Positions 63,107-64,000 of a stretch of DNA of 64,000 nt are shown here, one piece after another. The DNA is from Cupriavidus basilensis (lineage in GTDB: Bacteria; Pseudomonadota; Gammaproteobacteria; Burkholderiales; Burkholderiaceae). The notes under the pieces are model-generated. The model saw nothing but the letters and a program-made list of their open reading frames with translations, was not told the DNA's origin and ran no database searches. Both the position numbers and the translations under genes were made by a program. The DNA is taken from assembly GCF_029335485.1 (NCBI RefSeq), contig NZ_JARJLM010000542.1, positions 1-64,000 of the forward strand, written 5' to 3'. The number at the start of each line of letters is the position of its first letter. Position 1 is the first letter of the stretch.

Positions 63107-63763
63107 ATGGACATGAGTGCCCATCTCTACCTTGAAGTTGCCGATGCGGTTGATGCCCTATCCGACGATAGGTATCACACGGCGCGGCTGCGAGAGTGTC
63201 TGGTCGCGAACTACGAGCGACTGCATCGTCGGTTGCAACGCCACCTTGGGTGCCCCGACCAGGCCTCCGATACCCTGCACGATGCTTGGCTGAGACTCGG
63301 CGACGCGACCTTGTCCACAGCGGTTCAAAATTCTGAAGCATATGTGTACCGCGTGGCTTGCAACCTGGCGACGGACCAGCTGCGCCACTTCCGCCCGTGG
63401 CAGTACACGAACGACGCCGACACCGAACTCGAAAACCTTGCCGACGACTCTCCCAGCCCGGATCGCATCGCCGAGGTGCGCTCCGATCTGGCGGCAGTGG
63501 ATCGTGCCCTGGACGGCCTGCCGCGCCGCCACCAGGACGTGCTGATGAACCTGCGGCTAGAAGAGATGACCCGCCAGGAGGTGGCGAATCGCCTCGGCGT
63601 CTCGCTGCGGCACGTGGACACACTACTACGCCAGGCTCTGGACCACTGCGCTGAGCAGACCGGCCAGCCGGTAATCGGCGGCGTGAGTACACCGCGGCGT
63701 CGCTTGCACAAGCATTGGCGGGCAAAGGTGACTGACGTTCTGGCGGCCAGGCATGCGGCCTGA
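63107..63763 (+). CDS. Second ECF sigma factor, FecI family
   Basis: 218 residues from ATG 63107 after AAGGGG; an earlier start (63068) lacks such a site. Region 2: LRECLVANYERLHRRLQRHL, then GCPDQASDTLHDAWLRLGDA and NSEAYVYRVACNLATDQLRH. Region 4: LDGLPRRHQDVLMNLRLEEM, then RQEVANRLGVSLRHVDTLLR. It carries a short N-terminal extension and a basic C-terminal tail (RRRLHKHWRAKV) absent from the first sigma factor. No FecR partner follows on its strand, because a truncated LysR gene comes next. It may be co-transcribed with the exoprotein gene, or be an orphan that has lost its anti-sigma gene. Confidence 0.85.
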   Translation: MDMSAHLYLEVADAVDALSDDRYHTARLRECLVANYERLHRRLQRHLGCPDQASDTLHDAWLRLGDATLSTAVQNSEAYVYRVACNLATDQLRHFRPWQYTNDADTELENLADDSPSPDRIAEVRSDLAAVDRALDGLPRRHQDVLMNLRLEEMTRQEVANRLGVSLRHVDTLLRQALDHCAEQTGQPVIGGVSTPRRRLHKHWRAKVTDVLAARHAA

Positions 63764-63784
63764 AACGGGAGCATCACCACGCGC

Positions 63785-63868
63785 ATGGATCTGAAATACC
63801 TGTGTGTCTTCGTGGTCGTGGCCGAGAAACTGCACTTCGGGCGCGCGGCCAGCACATTGGCGGCCCCA
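63785..63868 (+). pseudogene. LysR-type regulator, 5' fragment
   Basis: ATG 63785 begins MDLKYLCVFVVVAEKLHFGR and AASTLA, the first helix and turn of a LysR helix-turn-helix. After about 63868 the expected continuation (QPPLSxQIRxLE) is replaced by unrelated sequence, with the frame ending at 63994. The gene is cut here, probably by an insertion or rearrangement whose rest lies beyond the window. Confidence 0.6.
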
Positions 63869-64000
63869 GAAAACAAGAAACCACCCGGGTGGGTGTTTGG
63901 AGACTGGCGGGTACTGGGATTTCCTAAGGCGTGCGCCTCTGGCGGATGCGTTCTACGCGCTGTCCGTTGCTGGACACATTGCAGTATGCAATGACGCTTG

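Overview
The window looks like an accessory stretch of a GC-rich beta-proteobacterial genome. Burkholderiaceae, probably Cupriavidus or a close relative, fits best. This is inferred from the codon bias, the two Bug-type solute receptors, the catabolic operons with AraC, IclR and TetR regulators, the FHA-family exoprotein and the many small lineage-specific proteins. I saw no rRNA, tRNA, CRISPR array or replication origin. Decayed IS and integrase fragments (IS5, IS256, IS3 families, tyrosine recombinase) and gene remnants are scattered throughout, so the region has been rearranged repeatedly.

Layout, left half. 1-4365 is the 3' part of a glycine-rich autotransporter, followed by an IS5 remnant. 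5-9 kb holds a lipoprotein-type serine hydrolase, a pseudogene with a stop at codon 3, and an ArsN2-like acetyltransferase. 9-13 kb holds a MacA-type adaptor whose partner macB is cut off in its Walker A motif by integrase and H-NS debris; it is divergent from a CpxR/CpxA-like pair with a CpxR-like box between them. 13.6-19.2 kb holds a small secreted protein, a nitroreductase and a TetR-controlled module (6PGDH-fold oxidoreductase, MFS exporter, membrane protein) with matching palindromic operators. 19.3-26.1 kb is an AraC-linked catabolic cluster: FAH-family hydrolase, polysaccharide deacetylase, MFS, TauE and amidohydrolase.

Layout, middle. 27.1-39.4 kb is an eight-gene minus-strand operon plus a divergent IclR regulator and an MmgE/PrpD enzyme. 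The operon encodes an FAD-linked 2-hydroxyacid dehydrogenase, an aspartase/PurB-type lyase, two Bug receptors, an AhpD-like protein, a rhodanese, a DAO-family oxidase and a BisC-like molybdoenzyme. Related TTTCATTGA-type sites lie in front of both transcription units, so the IclR protein probably controls both. 40.7-47.7 kb holds an acetyl-CoA synthetase, a tandem-ACT protein, a universal stress protein, decayed copies of ACT and Usp genes, a probable Ap4A phosphorylase remnant and several small unknown proteins.

Layout, right end. 48.1-63.0 kb is the most interesting part. It holds an STN+TonB-domain protein without a receptor barrel, an ECF sigma factor, a FecR-type anti-sigma factor and a 4,098-residue TpsA/FHA-family exoprotein. 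This matches the logic of the P. aeruginosa PUMA3 (VreA-VreI-VreR) cell-surface signalling system and its TPS target PdtA. Two identically spaced promoter-like elements (CAAAAAATAGTTGG, 20 nt, TGTCTTTA) lie in front of the fecR-like gene and the exoprotein gene. They are strong candidates for the sigma factor's own promoters. A second ECF sigma factor and a truncated LysR gene close the window. No TpsB transporter is present here.
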